A stretch of 64,000 nt of DNA from Acheta domesticus (Eukaryota; Arthropoda; Insecta; Orthoptera; Gryllidae): positions 8,047,074-8,111,073 of the forward strand of contig JAHLJT010009355.1 in NCBI GenBank assembly GCA_031308135.1. The letters are read 5' to 3'. Below the pieces are notes generated by a model. It was not told the DNA's origin. It saw only the letters and a program-made list of their open reading frames with translations, and searched no databases. The position numbers and the translations under genes were made by a program. Positions 12,397 to 25,079 of this stretch are shown piece after piece. The stretch's first letter is position 1. Each line of letters starts with the position of its first letter.

Positions 12397-12627
12397 TACT
12401 TCGGTTTTTCTTTTTGGCACACGGGGGGGGTGTCAATGAAATGGAATATCTCACGGTATTTCGCGTCGTTCTCAGTTGTGCTGCTAGGAGTTGCATGATC
12501 GCGACGGTATCGAGCAGTGCTGGCGATCATGCGTCTGAGAACGACATGAGAACGACACAAAATACTGCGAGACATTCAATTTTATCAACACCTCCCCCCC
12601 GTGCGCCAAGAAAGAAAATCCGAAGTG
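12397..12627. mobile_element. MITE family 1, copy 1 (long-TIR foldback, TA-flanked)
   Basis: The 231-bp element is an imperfect inverted repeat along most of its length. The left arm TACTTCGGTTTTTC... pairs with the right arm ending ...GAAAATCCGAAGTG; further in, the G8/C7 tracts and ATTTCGCGTCGTTCTCA pair as well. It is flanked by TA on both sides (12395-12396, 12628-12629), as in Tc1/mariner. The interior ATGGAATATCTCACGG matches the copy at 54 kb. No transposase is encoded. Confidence 0.8.
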
Positions 12628-12748
12628 TAGAGGAAGATGAATGAATACTCATGGAGCAACGGTGGACTTAGAGGCAAACGGAAACTGTGAAATTCAATAG
12701 AAACGTACTATGACGCCGCTTTTTCCATTACAAAATCTCTGTAGGGAC

Positions 12749-13004
12749 CAGTGGCGGATCGAGGAGGGGGGCCATGGGGCTCATTCCCCCACCCGCAAAA
12801 GACCTAGAGATTTCGTTTGTTTCTTTCCTTTATTTGGCAAAATTGAATTAAATATTTGTTATAGTTATGTAATTATTAAAAAACATATTGTATAGTATCA
12901 TATATACACTACAAAAGTAATACACAATATAATAAAAATATGTTTGTTATTTAACAAATATCTCTAATGGCCCCCTCCAAACTGATCGGCTGGCTCCGCC
13001 CCTG
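12749..13004. mobile_element. hAT-type non-autonomous element with perfect 8-bp TSD
   Basis: Termini CAGTGGCGGATC and GGCTCCGCCCCTG form ~12-bp imperfect inverted repeats of hAT type, and subterminal G-runs and C-runs pair further in. GTAGGGAC occurs at 12741-12748 and exactly again at 13005-13012, the 8-bp target duplication expected of hAT. The AT-rich 256-bp interior has no transposase. Confidence 0.9.
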
Positions 13005-13499
13005 GTAGGGACTATTCTCAGCCGTATGAAGATTAGAATATTGACTTTCTAAACCCATTTCTAACTCCCACCAAATCCGATGGGTAGTGGATCTTCGAAG
13101 GACGAAAAATCCTCGGGGTGCCGTGTTATGCTGGTGTAATGCAAACGAGCCCTGACTAAATGCTACAAAGAATGTAATACTCCAAAACTTGCTGTAAACT
13201 GATTTCTCATTCGTTCACACAGAGAACGACTCAAGGACTCGCTTAGTAATTGATTGTCATCGTTGTTGGATCAGTCTTTGGCGGCGAATAGAAAATAAAA
13301 AAAAACTACTGGTGAAATTGGATGCCCCGATGGTAAAATTTGAAAGGGCCCCAAAATAGAGCCTATGTCGTGTGTGAGCAATTGACAAATATCCAGAGCT
13401 CTTATACTTCAAACAGCAGTAACTACTCCGCATAGATCGATCCGAGTTTGAGCCTCCACGTCATGGCAAGGAAAACCAAAGACTTGGTCACTAGGCTCA

Positions 13500-13646
13500 G
13501 AGGTACCTGTTGTACCAAAGTACACTGAAGATTTTACGCCCTGCGAAAATCACCCTCCTCCCCCCCTTCTAGCCGGGCCCGAACCCACCAACTCTGGTTT
13601 CGAAACCCAGTGTGCAAGGCGGCACTCAGCTGGTCGCTCCCGTCCA
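13500..13646 (-). mobile_element. tRNA-like SINE, minus strand
   Basis: Read on the minus strand, 13646 to 13571 resembles a tRNA: A-box-like AGCTGAGTGCCGCC, then TGGGTTTCGAAACCAGAG resembling an anticodon arm, then B-box GGTGGGTTCGGGCCC. The body beyond 13570 is unlike family A. Family unknown and boundaries approximate. Confidence 0.55.
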
Positions 13647-13650
13647 TTCG

Positions 13651-14205
13651 CTTGATTGATTGATTGTTTCCGGGCGCGTCAACTAATTACGTCATTAGTC
13701 CTGTAAGTGTAGTGCGTGTTTTTTCTCGGGAGGTGGCGATGATCTTTTCCCCGCTGGATGGCGAGTTCTGGCGCCGACCTCCTGTCAACTAGCGGGGGTT
13801 TCCCCTCAACCAGGTATCTCCCACCAGCAGGGCACCACCCCAGCCGGGACAAGCTGTAAGCTCCCGAACGGTATCTCGGCATGTGTAGTAGTGTAGTGCA
13901 TGTTAGTGTAAGTGTGTGTGTTAGAGGAGAGGAGAGCACAAGGAAGAGGAAGGAAAGATCGCGCGCGGTCCGTGGCCCGTTTGTTAGGGTACTGCGCCGG
14001 CATTCGCTTGGTGTTGATCGGAGAAACCACGGAAAACTACCGATCAGAGCAGCCGGCCGCTAGAATTCCCCTCCAGACAGCGACTAAATTCGACCTAGCT
14101 GACAAGCGAGTGTCGAAAATCCTGCCGCCGTCGGGAGTGAAACCTAGGACCTGCCGGTCAGAGGGACTGCAGTGACATCAGGTTGATGCACTGAGCCATC
14201 CCTCC
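13651..14205 (-). mobile_element. SINE family A, near full-length copy
   Basis: On the minus strand it starts with a tRNA-like head (A-box TGGCTCAGTGCATC, B-box-like GGTTTCACTCCC), continues through the ~450-bp family body (TTCGACCTAGCTGACA reversed, CCGATCAACACC, CACACACTTACAC block, CTCCCGAGAAAAAACAC block) and ends at GCGCCCGGAAAC with an (AATC)n tail. A length of ~540 bp is long for a SINE. It would be transcribed by pol III and mobilised by an unidentified LINE. Confidence 0.85.
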
Positions 14206-14209
14206 CGGT

Positions 14210-14690
14210 CCGTCCATCCGCTGCGGCCAGCATTTTGAGATGTGTTAGCAGCCATCCTGAAGGACCGCAGCAGCGGGGGGGTGGGGGGGTCCGGGCGACC
14301 ACCGACGTCGGGGCGCGATTTCCTAAGTAATTCCAGGAGCGCGTGACCCTCATCTCCGCTCGCATCAGGAATAATTTCCAGCGCCTCCCGCCCTCTCCGC
14401 TCGGCGGCGGCGGCGGCGGACGCGCCGTCAAAGAACCCACACTTCAAGATAAGCCATTGGGCACAATGTCCCGGCTCTTCTTTGTGGGCCCGCGGCCGCG
14501 GATCTGGCATCAGGCTTCATTAATTCCCCGCCCTGCCACGCCGCCGCGCCACGGACAGCGCCGTCGCCGTTGCCGCCCACGCCGCCCCGCACCGCCCCGT
14601 GCGCCCGCGCCGGAATCCAAGAGATTCGCTTCGTTTGGGCCGTGCCCTCCGCGGCGTCCGATGCGATGCAGTTCTTTTCATTCAATGGGA
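14210..14690. other. CpG island, possible conserved regulatory block
   Basis: Dense CpG, GGCGGCGGCGGCGG run, and AT-core islands such as GGCTTCATTAATTCC and CAAGATAAGCCATTGG in GC-rich surroundings. No recognised exon. Frames in both directions are open through lack of stops. Confidence 0.35.
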
Positions 14691-14699
14691 TTCCCTTCA

Positions 14700-15225
14700 T
14701 CCTGTGTATTTCCCACATTTGCGGCACTCAGAAAAGTAATAAAGGGAAAAGTAATAGCTTCTAAGAAATCACATCAGTGGGTATCTGAATTTACGCCTAA
14801 GCTAGAATACACAAATTGAAGGCAATGTAATAAAAACAAATTCTACGCAATGTAGGAAAATGAAGCAATGCAAAGAATAAATCAGCAATTGTAATAACTG
14901 CAGTAAAACTGCCCCGATGATTCGTTTAATTCAACACATGTGCCGTGATCACGAAATTATTCGTCATAATTCTTAATTAGTATCATTCATATTTCGTCAT
15001 AATTTTAGTCATTACGACTCAAGAACCCAATCTATTATATTTTGTTGGTGCAATATAACCATAAACTAATACAATAATTTACCATCTCTTTGCACTACTT
15101 TAAGTGCAATATCTCTGATTTCATTTAGACTTCTACGTCCAATATCTTTGCAACTTCATTTATTTCATCTTCAGCATAATTCATTACCACAGATACATCA
15201 TTTCTACCAACATTCTTGCAATAAA
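14700..15225. other. AT-rich spacer, no gene seen
   Basis: Ordinary AT-rich DNA without repeats or coding character. Confidence 0.5.
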
Positions 15226-15229
15226 ATTG

Positions 15230-15312
15230 CATCCAACACAACCACAACCACCATCACCACCACCATCACTACCACCACCACCACCACCACCACAACAACA
15301 ACAACAACCCGG
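15230..15312. repeat. (CAC)n/(CAA)n microsatellite
   Basis: CACCAC tract grading into CAACAACAA. Poly-Thr and poly-Val frames across it are artefacts of the triplet repeat. Confidence 0.9.
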
Positions 15313-15624
15313 CCAATCCCGTACACTACCATTAACGCCACCATTGCCACCGGCAACCTCACCCCCTTAACGGCGGCTGCAAGCTGCAGCTGCTTTCCAA
15401 GGAATCCTCTATCTCTGCTCCGAGGACATATTGTCTGGTCGCGCCGAGCGGCAGCTCCGGGGTCGGATAATGACACGTGTTTTGACGGAGGGCCGGGCGT
15501 CGGCCGCCCTGGCCCTGGGGCCGATCGTATCGCGGACGCCGACGACGCGCAGCGCGGGCGAGGCCACCACGCACGCTTTCCTCAGCCTCGACATTACCGC
15601 CAGTAGAGTTTTTAAGTATTTGCA

Positions 15625-16145
15625 CCGGGAGAGGTGGCTCAGTGCATCAACTGATGTCACTGCAGTCCCTCTGACCGGGAGGTCCTAGGCAGGATTTTCA
15701 CCACTCGCTTGTCAGCTAGGTCGAATTCAGTCGCTGTCTGGAGGAGAATTCTAGCGGCCGGCTGCTCTGATCGGTACTTTTCCGTGGTTTCTCCGATCAA
15801 CACCAGGCGAATGCCGGAGCAGGACCCTAAAAAACAGGCCACGGACCACGCGCGATCTTTCCTTCCTCTTCCTTGTCCTGTCCTTATCCCTTACACAAAC
15901 TTACACTTACATGCACTACATTACCACAAATGCCGGGAGATCGGTCGGGAGCTTAGAGCTTGTCCTGGCTGGGGCCATGCCCCGCTGGTGGCACATCAAT
16001 GCCTCTTTGAGGAAATCCCCGCTGGCCGACGGAAGGTGAGCGCCGGATCTCGCCTCCAGCGGGGCAAGATCATCAGCACCTCCCGAGAAAAACACATGCA
16101 CCACATTTACGGAAACAATGACCTTAGGAGTTCACGCACCCGAAA
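15625..16145 (+). mobile_element. SINE family A, near full-length copy
   Basis: Plus-strand copy with head GGGAGAGGTGGCTCAGTGCATC (A-box inside) and the same body order as the 13.7-14.2 kb copy. The B-box region is deleted or diverged: GGTCCTAGGCAGGATTTT replaces GGTCCTAGGTTTCACTCCC. That suggests loss of promoter strength in this copy. It ends near CACGCACCCGAAA without a clean tail. The two copies lie ~1.4 kb apart in opposite orientation. Confidence 0.85.
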
Positions 16146-16255
16146 TCACCGTCGCCGCGAAAACCCCCACCACGTCAGTCAGCCTTTGTGCTTCTCGTTG
16201 GGTATACTTCACGAAAGTTCATTTCCGCCTGAGATACGGCATACTGGGGGAACAC

Positions 16256-16524
16256 GTGGATGATCTTGGCTGTCCGGGTGACGCCGCGTCGAAGGCTGCG
16301 TTGCCGACGTTTCGACCATCTTCTCGTGGTCTTCCTCAGGGCTGGATTTCTCCGGGGTGGCCAGCGCTCGGGTTTATATACGGATGGGGGCCGAATACGA
16401 TCCAGCCCTGAGAAAAACCACGATAAAATGGTCGAAACGTCGGCAACACAGCCTTCGACGCGGCGTCATCCGGACAGCCGAGATCATCCACATGACTCCG
16501 GCCGTGGAAGCCTACGACTTCATT
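16256..16524. mobile_element. Penelope-like element fragment with inverted pseudo-LTR arms
   Basis: Two arms of ~90 bp in opposite orientation (16256-16350 and 16405-16495) share GATGATCT-GGCTGTCCGG, GACGCCGCGTCGAAGGCTG and the GGTCGAAACGTCGGCAAC block. A ~55-bp spacer separates them. TACTGGGGGAACAC flanks at 16242-16255 and 16525-16538 (14/14), consistent with a long target duplication. On the minus strand of the left arm, CTGAGGA, a GACCA/TGGTC stem and GAAAC follow the order of a hammerhead core, as known in Penelope-like elements. No RT or GIY-YIG domain is present. Confidence 0.55.
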
Positions 16525-16599
16525 TACTGGGGGAACACATTCTATAGCTGCCAATTTTACATTATAGATAATCGTAGGAATGATAATCAATCAATCGAT

Positions 16600-16965
16600 C
16601 GGAATACGAAGCCCGGTCTTCAGAGTCGGAAGGCGAGCAGTGCGGCCGCTACCCCGCGTGTCGCCCGCGCGGGGCGTGCCGGCGGGCGACGGGCGGCCAT
16701 CGTCTTTTTGGGCGCGGGCGGGCCACCGGTGTTACCTGTCCGATTGAGTGCGGACGCAGCCGAGATAGGGCGAGTGATTTATTTTATTGCCGCCCCGCCG
16801 CGGGGGTCGTAAACATTGATGCGCCTTCGTTGTACACGCGCTCCTACGCGGCCAATGGCGGCGCGACGAAAGGCGCTCCTGGTTAACGAGCGTTTATTCC
16901 AAGGAAAAACAAAGTCGCCGCGACGGCCAAGGCGGGGGTGACGCCGCTGAACGGAATTCAGCCAA
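16600..16965. other. CpG island with Hox-like AT cores
   Basis: GC-rich block containing GTGATTTATTTTATTGCCGCC, GTCGTAAACATTGATG and GGTTAACGAGCGTTTATTCC. The alternation of GC-rich matrix with conserved-looking TTTATT/GTAAA cores suggests a cis-regulatory element. No protein-coding evidence. Confidence 0.35.
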
Positions 16966-16969
16966 CAGC

Positions 16970-18310
16970 GACATGCAGTGCTAGGAAAATCTGAACAATG
17001 CTCCTTAATGATGCCGTAAATCATAGGAACATAGATCGTCAATATTAAATGAAATGAAAACAAACGAGACATCAGTTGCACTAGCTGCATCACAGTTGTG
17101 GCAATTTCAAAGGTTTTATTCGTTTTTTTTCTGTAGATTCGTAGGTGTTTGTGATTGTTCAATGTTTGGGAACTCTTATAGGTGAAGAGTCAGAATTAGG
17201 TTACGTCTCCATCACATGCTTCGGATATTAATGCTACTAATAGGTACTAATACTGATACGCCCAAGATTACATTGGTAAGAATCAGAAGCAAGATTGTAT
17301 GTAAAACTGAAAACATTTTTTTTCTGGAACTAAATGAAGGAAAGAAAACTTATTAATTCATGAGGGTATGGGTTCGGTAGATATTACGTGTACTATGCGA
17401 AAATTCATTTCTATATTTTTCGACATGGATTCTTATATTCTGAACGTCTACCACGTGAAAATGTCGATATTAACGTTTTCAAACTTTTTAGGTGTGAATG
17501 ACATTAGTGATAATTTTGTCATTTTATTTTGCGAGTAGAAAAGGTTGCGACACGTGGCTGATAAATCAAATGACTTAATTCTACGACCAAATAAAATTAT
17601 GTTTACCACGTCTTTAACACACTATTTTTAAACAGCTTGACCAATTTTCATTTTGTTTTAATGTATTTGTTTTAAGTATAAAAGACACATAATTGTGTGC
17701 TATGTTATTGCTAATGCGGTTTATCAAAATTATTTTGTTTTCTTTGGAATATTAACATTGTTTTGTCAGAACATTTGAGCATCGTCTTACTTTTAGCCCG
17801 TTCTGCATGGATTAAAATTTGCTACTTTCATCAGTGGCTATCTAAAAAATATTTTGAAATAAAAATTAGTAATAAACCAAAAAAGAGTATTAAAATGTAA
17901 GATTGGGTACATTAGGGCTCAATATATTAATTTTTTTTTCATGAGATAATGCGTAATTTTGATGACCGATTTGTTGATTGACAAATTGTACTGAAGTGAG
18001 TCTGTAAGTTCACGTCATTGTTAAGTTGTGTTGTGTAAAGGTTTTTGCCGAGAACCTTCTCAAGAACATACTTGTTTATAAGAAAAAACTCTTCGGTTTT
18101 ATTTCACGCAACGTCAGTAATGTGAAATTCTTTTAGTAGCCTCCAGAAAATATGGAGGAATTTGAAGTAATCATTCCAAAAATGGTCTTGATAGCTTCTA
18201 CTGTCGACGAAATCCCGAAATCCTGGAAAGCTGTAACACTACATATTATTTGAAATTAAATTGCACAGACCCCCACACACACACATACACATACACAAAA
18301 GAAATCAGAT
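16970..18310. other. AT-rich spacer, no gene seen
   Basis: No coding, tRNA-like or TIR structure seen. A short (CA)n lies near 18270-18300. Confidence 0.5.
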
Positions 18311-18312
18311 TT

Positions 18313-18545
18313 AAAGACTTGACTTATGTTTCTCTGTGTATGTCAATGTGCTGAATACGAAACTGAAACCAGAATTGCGCCATCACCCTCCAGTTTTTTT
18401 TAAATCACAAAAAAAAGCATTCTACAATTTTACACTTTTACACTTGATAATCTACAATTTCACGTTTTTTCGCGATTAAAAAAAACGGAGAGTGGCGGCG
18501 CAATTCTGGCTTCAGATTCGGATTTGTAGTACGTGTCAAGTCTTT
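18313..18545. mobile_element. foldback MITE, ~233 bp
   Basis: Outer inverted repeats AAAGACTTGAC (left) and GTCAAGTCTTT (right), and a strong inner pair CAGAATTGCGCC / GGCGCAATTCTG followed by long A/T tracts that also pair, make almost the whole unit a hairpin. No coding capacity. Superfamily and TSD uncertain. Confidence 0.7.
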
Positions 18546-18649
18546 CGATCTAACAACCTTTTTGGTGTGTGCCAGTGTTATCAGTCGGTACGGCCAGTGT
18601 TATCAGTCGGTGAATACAGCAGACGAGATTTTTATATTTTTGCTCCCAC

Positions 18650-18890
18650 ACTTCCACGGAGCGCGCCAACGTGGATGCACGGCATCGAGGGCTTCAGAGG
18701 GAAAGGAAAAGAGGATGGGGGAGGAGAGAGCCGAGGCGCGAAAGTCCTTCGGGACCCTCTGACCGCCGGACGGGATCTCCCCCGAGCCCCCGCTAGATTT
18801 CGCTTTGGTTCTGCGCGCCCAGGGATTCCCTTTTTTCTTTCCGGCTCTCGGTTCGCGAGAACGAATCTCGCCTGCGGCCTTTATTGAAAA
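18650..18890. other. short GC-rich segment
   Basis: Moderately CpG-rich, open in one plus frame, but the translation is Arg/Gly-rich without a recognised domain. Confidence 0.25.
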
Positions 18891-18899
18891 AGCGAATAC

Positions 18900-21800
18900 G
18901 ACGCCGCTTGTGTTTTTTTTCTTTTCTTGAGCTCTCGTTTCTCGTTGTTTTCGACTTCCTGGAAGGTCGTATGCGCTCCGTCGAGCAATCTACAGCATTA
19001 CCTTTGCACATTTACGTAAAAGTATCTGTCAAAAAATAAAATTATTGACGCGGAATAAATTCCGGAGATAAAAATACGTAAGTAGCAATTGAAACCTTCC
19101 CTGTAAATGGCTTATCTCGCTGGGATGACGTCACGCAAACGTAAAGTATTTACTCATTTAATGTTAAAAACGGTTAAAAACTGTGTGTGATGTAGTATGG
19201 GGAGAACTGTATTCTGTACACGTTTTCTTTAATTTTGGAATCCTTACCCTATCCCACATGCAAGGTGAATTATTAATGCAGATGGAAGAGAGCGTTTATG
19301 GCAAAAATTAATAAAATATTCGCGCACGTGTAATCAAAATTACTGGCAAAGGCAAATCATCTCTACAGATTGTGGTTCTTAACCCTCATAATGGCCTTCG
19401 TGAAGAAATCGACTTACTGCTCCGAAAATCTGTATAATGATAATAATTTAAATAATTATATCTCCCACTGAACTCTAGAATGCGTGCACATATGGTGACG
19501 TTACTTTCACGTCCAAAAGCAAAACAAGGGGCCATAAATCCAAAGGCAAGAAGACATTGGTAGAATTCCTATTAATAAAAACAGGCTTTCAATAATCACT
19601 GAGGCGAGATGTACGTATTATTCGTACAGTTATCTGTAGCGTAAAACTGGTAGCTGTAAAATGTGTTTAGTAATAGTATGCCATATCTCAGGCGGGAATG
19701 AACATTCGCTAAATAGGCCGAACGAGAAAAACAGGCTGACTGAATTTGAAAGAATTCAAAACGCGTAGCATTATGAACTTCATTTTGTTAATTTTGCTCA
19801 GTTCATGTAAGTGCAAGTTCTATTTGAGGTTTGACTGAATTGAGAGACCCAAAATTGTCACATCACTCAATGTACGCCATCCACATTCGATGTAGTATAC
19901 AATTATTTATTTGTAATGAAAAACTGCATTGAACCTGTTTTCTCTTTGTTTCATACTAATTTGTTGTCATTAAACCAATTTGAAGATCTGATCTGTTTTT
20001 TTATTGCAAAGAATATTCTTATCATCCCCAAAATTCTGTTCTTCCGTTTCCAATCGTTGAGGGCATATCGTTCACGTACGAATATAGTACTTAAGCACGC
20101 ATTTGAGTAAAATATGTAATTTTGTAAGTAAGCAAAGAGAATGATTATTGTTATTTCAATTACTGTAAAATCTTAATTGTGGGTTATAGTTCAAGATTTG
20201 AGCTTTATTTCCTCGTGATATGTTCTCAGGCTCAAATTCATTTTAGAGCAAGTATTTTTCACACTTACGAAACTAATGATGACAGACCACATTATTAATT
20301 TATTTATCTTATTCTAAGATTATTGCCAGATGCTCTTCCCAAACCTATTCACATTCTATATTCGTATTACTGAAAATCTTATAAATTTTATTCATTTATT
20401 ATTTCGTCCATATTCAACAATTTATTTTCCAACTTCAAGAATATAATTATCTAGAAATTATACACAGAACGTCAAAGAAAAGATGAAGTGACTACATAAC
20501 TAGAACCGTATGTATGTTTTAATTCTTCTCATGCATTTTTCTCATGTATTGGCATCATCTCAGATTTCAATTTTGGTCGCACACGGTGATATTTCAAACT
20601 ATTCCGACAAATCGTGGTCACTGAGTAGGCGCGTGGAAGTATCTGTATGATCGGAGATGAGGAAATCCTCGTCCTCATGCTTAGACTGGTAGTGATCCAA
20701 CCGGTTACTTATCATCTCAGTTACCGACATCTCGTTCAATAAAAAATCCTCACGCATTTAAGAGTGACATTTATAAGACGGAGATAAATTACAAATAAAA
20801 ATGAAGTTAATTCATCAACAAAATTTATTTGAACTCTTGCTGTCGTGGATAAAGAAAAGAACAAATCGTTGGCTTAATGGATTTATAAATATAAATATCT
20901 TGTAGCCGCTGTAACATTAATTTTATGGTGACCTACAATAAATAAAGATCTACATATAACTAAATAATTAAACTACAATCGGAAATAGTTGCATAGGTTC
21001 AGACATTAAGTACAGCACATTATGATAAAAACGGTTCTCACTAATTCAGAAGATTATAAATGCCGTGTTTTTCAGTAATTGGTGAAAACCATTCAACATT
21101 TATTTATAGTTTGTATCAAAATCCGAATCATAATATGTCAGATGTTGTTATCCCCATTGACAGATCTATAATTCTAAATATTCCACTTGGATGCTCAGTG
21201 GTAGGAACACTCATATGGCTTCTTCTTGGATAATGTTCAATACTGTATGTCAACGAATCCACATTGATCCTACGTTAGCTGCAAACAAACCGAATAATCT
21301 TATTCTGGATTTGTAGGGTGGTGGTTGGTAGGTAATCGTGTCTATTTGCAAATGTTGTTGAGTCACGCAATCAGATTATCATAACCAAGGAGGCAGTGAA
21401 AAGTCTACACGGGAATTTACATTAATCGGATATCTCTAAAAAGGACAACAAAGAAATAGACACTAACACTAGACTGAGAATCCCTAGATACGAATTAGAC
21501 ATGAATCAAATAATAAAGATAAAAATAATTAACATTTATATGGAGTTTTGTTATTTTGTTCTGAAAAAAAAACTTGAAATTTGAAGCCTCAAAAGGACCA
21601 CGAATGTCAGTCTCGTTCTTATTTTGACTTGACGTACAAAAAGATACCAATGAACTATTCATCCACCATTGACATGACCCGTAAACAGTGTCGTGGCTTT
21701 CAAATCAAAGAACAACGTGTATCTGTTGCCGACAGAAGCGGCTCAACACTATTACTGTCTTCGTATCGACACGAAACGAGCTTCTGGCGGGATTTGTGAC

Positions 21801-24790
21801 TCCAGGCGATGCGCGTCACAGAATTTGTTCCGGGAACACGTAATTATTGTATCTGCCCACTTTCTCTGGACTCTCATGTAAATCACATTATCTCGACACC
21901 ACGCGATAGCTGGCTTCTGGGAAACGGGTTCCCGGGAAGTGTGGGTGGAGAAGTAGGGTAAGAGGCGATTTAGAGCAAAAAAGAAAGAAAAAGAAGCTTT
22001 CAATAAGAATACATTGAAACCCTAACTCAATGAGCCAGTACTACCATTTTTAATGTGGTAGTCTCTAGCAGCTAACTGCTATAGTAGTGGCATTGTTAAG
22101 TGTATACTAATTGTAGGTAGTATGACTTGATTGTATTAATTAATTGTTAAATTAATTAATTGTGAACAAAATATTACACATTATTGCAGAAATTGGAAGC
22201 CCTCCAATCACTCAACAAAAGCATAAAACACGTGCTACCGTGCAATCACGTTCGTGAAATGTAAAGTTCGTGAAATGTAAAACATGTTTTTAAGATACTT
22301 CTCTTTGACATAATTATAAAAAATACTGAAGTTTAGAATGATTAATAAAAGCATGAATTGTCATTGGCAGAAAAACGCGGTACTATCGTCATTTTGATTT
22401 CCGATTTATTTCAACTTAACTCGTTTCTGTTTTCATCTATGAACATATCTTGTTTCTTCAGGACATATGGGCGAGGAAAAGAGAGTAGAGGCAGAATACG
22501 TTAGATGTAAGGCAAAAACATTCGTCCTATGAGAAGGTAAAGACGTTTTATTAAATAATTTATTGTAAACCGTACTGTTTACAATGTACGGTTAATGTAT
22601 ATAATGTACATGTTACAGATGTATGTAATGTACATGTTACAGATGCCGGAGTACATTATTTTAATTACACATCATCCTTCGCAATACATACATAAGCGAC
22701 ATACAACTGACAAAAGAAAACCAATGTAATCTAGGTGTCGAAGCAGATCGAAGATAATTAATGCCATATTACGGTAGAAGCTGATTAGAGGACTGACTGG
22801 GAGCGCGAAAGTACGGTAGGACAAAAAATTTGTGGATGGAAATTACCTTCTTTACTTTCCCTCCCAATCTCATTGTTAGGGAGGAAATGTATTGGACTCA
22901 CCTCAACAGTGAGACCTCGAATTTTTTGTCTTTTAATTCGTATTGAAGGTTCTTTTGAAATGCAACTTCGCACACATGTCAGAGTTAAAGCTTATTAGTG
23001 CTATTCCAAACATGTTTAAAATTGGTGCAGGTGGCGAAAAGATTCAAGAAATTTTGGAACGAAAATCGGTGTATAAGAGTGAGTAACAATTATGTATGTA
23101 AGAAAGTATGAATAATGCATAATTCTGTCAGATTAGAAGCTTTTTAAACTGAAACTTGGTAAATACGTCTGGAGTAAGGTTTAGTTACGCCGTTTAGGAG
23201 ATCGTTAAGTTTTTAAAATTTTTGGATCTTTATATGAAGCCTCTGCGGCATTTTCAAAATTTTCTGGACAATTGTTACAATTTTTTCTTTAAAATTTTGC
23301 TCGAATAGAATAAAGTATATTTACAAATACAGTATAGCTGCGACTTTCATTGAAACCTCTGAAATTTCAAAAGTTTACATTTTATTTTAAAACCTGACCT
23401 ACACCTCCAATATTAAGTCACCCACTAATGCCTTTCCGGCACGCTCCAGAAGTACGTCGCACGAGAAGGATTGGTGTTCTCCTTGTTTCGCACAAGGAGA
23501 ACACTAATCAGGGACGTGGCTATTAAAGGAAGTCCCCACAATAATTTGCAATAATTTGAAGGAACATTTTATATTTTGTGTATATTTCGAGTCGAGTCGA
23601 TGCCTCCTATTAAAAATTGCATTTGTCGGAAACAAATGAAGGGGACAACATTTCATCCGTTATGGTTGTGATGAGTTAGCAATTTACGTTTTCTTTTATT
23701 ACAAGACGCAGCTCGTGCTACCAACATAATTTTTGTTGCAAACATTCTCATGAGCAATGTGCCACTAAGCAGAGATTTTCCTGGTGCATTGTACTAGTCT
23801 TACATATCAATTTTTTCAATTCAATTAACAATTTACGCACGTTTGGGTTAAACTATTACTGTACTTTCTGTCCTTTCTGTGGGGACGCAGATGACCATAT
23901 CGTTGTTCTGAAGATCTACTTCAACATCCACAATATTGCATGTGAAGTACTTCTGTCAGAATGTAGAATAATCAGAATGTGGAATTATAAATATTTTTAT
24001 TCGTTCTAAACCTGATACTTTTTCTATTAAGGAAACTTTAATTCTAGTGCGAACCGAAGTGGCATACAGCAAGTTATCTTGTTATTTAAGATTACTTAGT
24101 GCATAATCGGATGCTAAAGATAACGGAATAATCAAAGTTTCAACGAAAAAACGAATGGAGTCTCTTGAAAACCGATTGTGTGTTAATTCTTCTGGTTTTC
24201 TGCAGTTAGAAGCAAGTGAATTCTTAAGACGTACCATATTTAAAGTAGCCTGCAATATTTCTATTCAGAACTGGAGAATTATTCGTGGTATGCATTCCAA
24301 ATGCCTGTCTTTACTTTCCGTGACGCACGGAAGTATGTCGTGGTTTGATTCGTTGTCGATAGTGAGTCCGTGATTTAGAACTTTCCATCAAGTTACTGAT
24401 AAAGGGAACGAACGAATTTATTTTTGCTTGTGATACTTCTTGAATATTCAAATTAACATCAGAAAATATATTTACCCATATTTATTACGTGATGTAAAAA
24501 GTTCCCGTCATGAAATTCAAATATTGAAACGTGTTCTTACACTGTATGTAATAAGTCTAGCTCATGCCTAATTATTCCGAATACTAATTTAAGTAACGAA
24601 ATTATACGGAAATTGCAGGGATCAGATTAACTGCATAAGTCGCAGTGCAACGGGAAACTAAGAAGTGAATTGTTGATGTTTCGTACGTAAAAAGTATTAT
24701 TTTATTATTTCCTAAAATCACTATTCAACGCTTCTGAAAGTTTTTAAATTATGTATTTGATTATTCTTTCTGTAATTATTAAGCCTATAT
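18900..24790. other. long AT-rich gene-poor spacer
   Basis: Almost 6 kb without a recognisable exon, RNA gene or classified transposon. Minor features are a direct duplication of ATGTAATGTACATGTTACAGATG near 22595-22645 and a short palindrome of GTTCTCCTTGT / ACAAGGAGAAC near 23478-23505. Confidence 0.5.
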
Positions 24791-24794
24791 TTGG

Positions 24795-25075
24795 AAGAAC
24801 ATTCTTTTCACCTTCTTCTTCTGCACTTGAAGGATTGGGTTCAAGAACCTGTTCCGGTGTTCACTTCCTTCTGGGCCTTCCTACATCTCTTCTTCCTCTG
24901 CATCTGTAGTCCACTGCGAGTGCTGGTAGTCTGCTATCAAGCATTCGCATAAGAGTTTCATACCATATTTTCTGATTTCTTTCCAGTTCCTCCAGCAGTG
25001 GATCGACACAGTTTATTCCTTTTCAGTAGGGTTGTCAAGGTGTTTTTTATATCTCTCCTGTTTCTTTTCACATAA
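24795..25075 (-). mobile_element. decayed LINE 3' ORF fragment
   Basis: On the minus strand the translation reads RMLDSRLP...YRCRGRRDVGRPRRK, then a stop, then TPEQVLEPNPS. This is the GRR-x-GRPRRKW-type tail following the RT domain in many arthropod non-LTR elements. Stops and frame breaks show it is long dead. Clade not assignable from so short a piece. Confidence 0.6.
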
Positions 25076-25079
25076 AAAA

